Source: Aminobacter sp. HY435
GTDB lineage: Bacteria > Pseudomonadota > Alphaproteobacteria > Rhizobiales > Rhizobiaceae
Assembly: GCF_027568395.1 (NCBI RefSeq)
Contig: NZ_JANKZL010000001.1
Span: forward strand, 124,001-188,000
Length of the DNA: 64,000 nt
Reading direction: 5' to 3'
Shown: in pieces, positions 62,986 through 64,000 of the stretch
Numbering within the stretch: the first letter of the stretch is position 1
Layout: every line of letters starts with the position of its first letter
The notes under the pieces: model-generated
Told to the model about the DNA's origin: nothing
Seen by the model: only the letters and a program-made list of their open reading frames with translations
Databases searched by the model: none
Program-made: the position numbers and the translations under genes

Positions 62986-63012
62986 GCTTCCGGGCCGCAA
63001 CAGCCCGGAAGC
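62986..63012. repeat. perfect hairpin between bamA and lpxD
   Basis: GCTTCCGGGC (62986-62995) and GCCCGGAAGC (63003-63012) form a 10-bp stem with a 7-base loop, 14 bp after the bamA stop and 30 bp before lpxD. There is no T-tract on the minus strand, so it is a candidate attenuator or mRNA-processing site separating bamA from the lpx genes. Confidence 0.6.
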
Positions 63013-63026
63013 ATCGATCCACTTTG

Positions 63027-64000
63027 TTAGAAGCGGGTCGAAATACCGAAGTTGAATTCCTGCGTGTCGTCGGTGTCCTGCTTGGCAACCGGGACAGCAT
63101 AGTCGACGCGCAGCGGACCGAACGGCGACGCCCAGAGCAAGCCAACACCAACCGAAGCACGCCAGTTCATGCCGGTCGACACGATGTTGGTGCCCGGGAT
63201 GTCCAGCTTGCTGCCGTAGAGGCTGGCAGCGTCGGCGAAGACCGCGCCGCGCAGGCCGAAGCTCTCCGGAACGACAGGGATCGGGAACTGCGCCTCGGCC
63301 GATGCATTGAAATACGTCGTGCCGCCGAGGTGATCGCCACCGTTCAAGTCGTACGGGCCGATACCGTTGTACTCGAAACCGCGGATCATGCGGTCGTTGC
63401 TCTTGAACTGGTCGAACACGCGCAGACCGTCGTCGCCGAAGCCCTGAATGTGACCCGCACCGGCCGAAACGAGACCGACGATATCCAGTTCTTCCGACAG
63501 CGCCTGATAATAGGTGCTGCGGCCGGTGAACTTGATGAACTTCGCATCGCCGCCAAGGCCTGCCACTTCGGTCGTGAAGTTGGCGTAGATACCGTTACGC
63601 GGATTCTTCATGTCGTCGATGGTGTTGTAGACCAGCGTGCCGCTGACCGAAGACTTGATCCACGGGCTGTTGTCGATGCCGTTGATGATGGCCGGCGAGA
63701 TGCTGCAGGCATCGTTCTTGCCATCGCCATTGGTGTCGCAATCCTCGTCGAGCGTGTATTTTTCCTGAGACAGGTTGTAGGCGAGCTGCGTCGAGATGTT
63801 GTTGGTGATCGGCAGACCGAAACGGATCGTACCACCAGTCACGTCGCTATCGTACTTGTCGTCATACTTGCGCGTCTGGCGGAACACATCGAAACCGGCA
63901 GCGATACGACGGCCGAGGAAATACGGCTCGGTGAACGAGAAGCTGTAGTCGCGCGAGTTCTTGCCGCCGCCGGCGGAGAACTTGATGAACTGGCCGCGGC
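63027..64000 (-). CDS. bamA: outer membrane protein assembly factor BamA (C-terminal part, cut by window edge)
   Basis: The minus-strand frame is open from the window end to the stop at 63027, giving about 324 codons of the Omp85 beta-barrel of BamA, the core insertase for outer membrane proteins. Visible strands include [26 protein letters not shown], the VRGF-type lid motif as [14 protein letters not shown], and [26 protein letters not shown]. The last residues [11 protein letters not shown] form the C-terminal beta-signal ending in Phe. An internal ATG at 63887 is not the true start; POTRA domains lie beyond 64000. Position upstream of lpxD-fabZ-lpxA supports BamA over other Omp85 proteins. 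Confidence 0.95.
   Translation of the reverse strand, partial: RGQFIKFSAGGGKNSRDYSFSFTEPYFLGRRIAAGFDVFRQTRKYDDKYDSDVTGGTIRFGLPITNNISTQLAYNLSQEKYTLDEDCDTNGDGKNDACSISPAIINGIDNSPWIKSSVSGTLVYNTIDDMKNPRNGIYANFTTEVAGLGGDAKFIKFTGRSTYYQALSEELDIVGLVSAGAGHIQGFGDDGLRVFDQFKSNDRMIRGFEYNGIGPYDLNGGDHLGGTTYFNASAEAQFPIPVVPESFGLRGAVFADAASLYGSKLDIPGTNIVSTGMNWRASVGVGLLWASPFGPLRVDYAVPVAKQDTDDTQEFNFGISTRF

Overview
The window is a high-GC stretch of an alphaproteobacterial chromosome. It most resembles Hyphomicrobiales of the Mesorhizobium/Aminobacter (Phyllobacteriaceae) type. Supporting evidence is the dusB(nifR3)-ntrB-ntrC-ntrY-ntrX-trkA-dat-hfq-hflX block, a GSII glutamine synthetase (glnII) beside glnB-glnA, an E1-beta pyruvate dehydrogenase subunit with its own lipoyl domain, LexA boxes of the alphaproteobacterial GTTC-N7-GTTC type, and composite palindromic repeats of rhizobial style. 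Genus assignment is inference; no rRNA or tRNA gene was found. Almost all of the window is core genome.

Layout. 1-1115: truncated DUF1801 gene and an aspartate/glutamate racemase. 1116-1946: an unexplained hairpin-rich non-coding stretch ending in the LexA-boxed uvrA promoter. 1947-7392: uvrA, a DUF72 gene and bifunctional nnr. 7393-11860: nitrogen assimilation (glnB-glnA, then glnII), with sigma-54 promoters before glnB and glnII. A small foreign-looking insertion, a decayed IS3-type end plus an AT-richer methyltransferase gene, separates glnA from glnII. 11968-12067: palindromic repeat. 12069-15932: ATP12 chaperone, HAD phosphatase, rluC-type pseudouridine synthase, crcB, and divergent mazG. 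15939-27436 (minus strand): the nitrogen-regulation operon with hfq and hflX at its end. 27577-29300: ispDF-pncC. 29276-36913 (minus): COQ10-like gene, lipA and the pyruvate dehydrogenase cluster (pdhA-pdhB-pdhC-SGNH hydrolase-lpdA). 37092-46509 (minus): divIC/ftsB-like gene, eno, dodecin, kdsA, VOC protein, DUF1697, pyrG, L,D-transpeptidase, secG, tpiA, with one tiny plus-strand lipoprotein gene. 46654-52890 (plus): ppiD-trpD-trpC-moaC-moeA-lexA. 53003-55471 (minus): comEC. 55583-58472 (plus): gltX, gltA. 58554-64000 (minus): lipid A/outer-membrane operon bamA-lpxD-fabZ-lpxA-lpxI-lpxB.

How the parts connect. NtrB/NtrC encoded here are expected to act on the sigma-54 promoters of glnBA and glnII, also here, with GlnB (PII) sensing nitrogen and modulating NtrB, so sensor, regulator and main targets share about 20 kb. 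LexA encoded at 52.2 kb has predicted operators on itself and on uvrA at 1.8 kb, so an SOS regulator and one of its targets are also both present. Glycolysis to TCA entry (tpiA, eno, PDH complex with lipA, gltA) and envelope synthesis (kdsA, lpxA/B/D/I, fabZ, bamA, ldt, secG) form the remaining themes.

I found no CRISPR array, prophage, toxin-antitoxin pair or clearly new multigene system. The most interesting signals are regulatory: nested inverted repeats before pdhA, a perfect inverted repeat between ntrC and ntrY, and the structured region at 1280-1652. Next come the glnA/glnII insertion, an NtrX that lacks the GAFTGA loop, and a racemase with a Thr/Cys rather than Cys/Cys catalytic pair.
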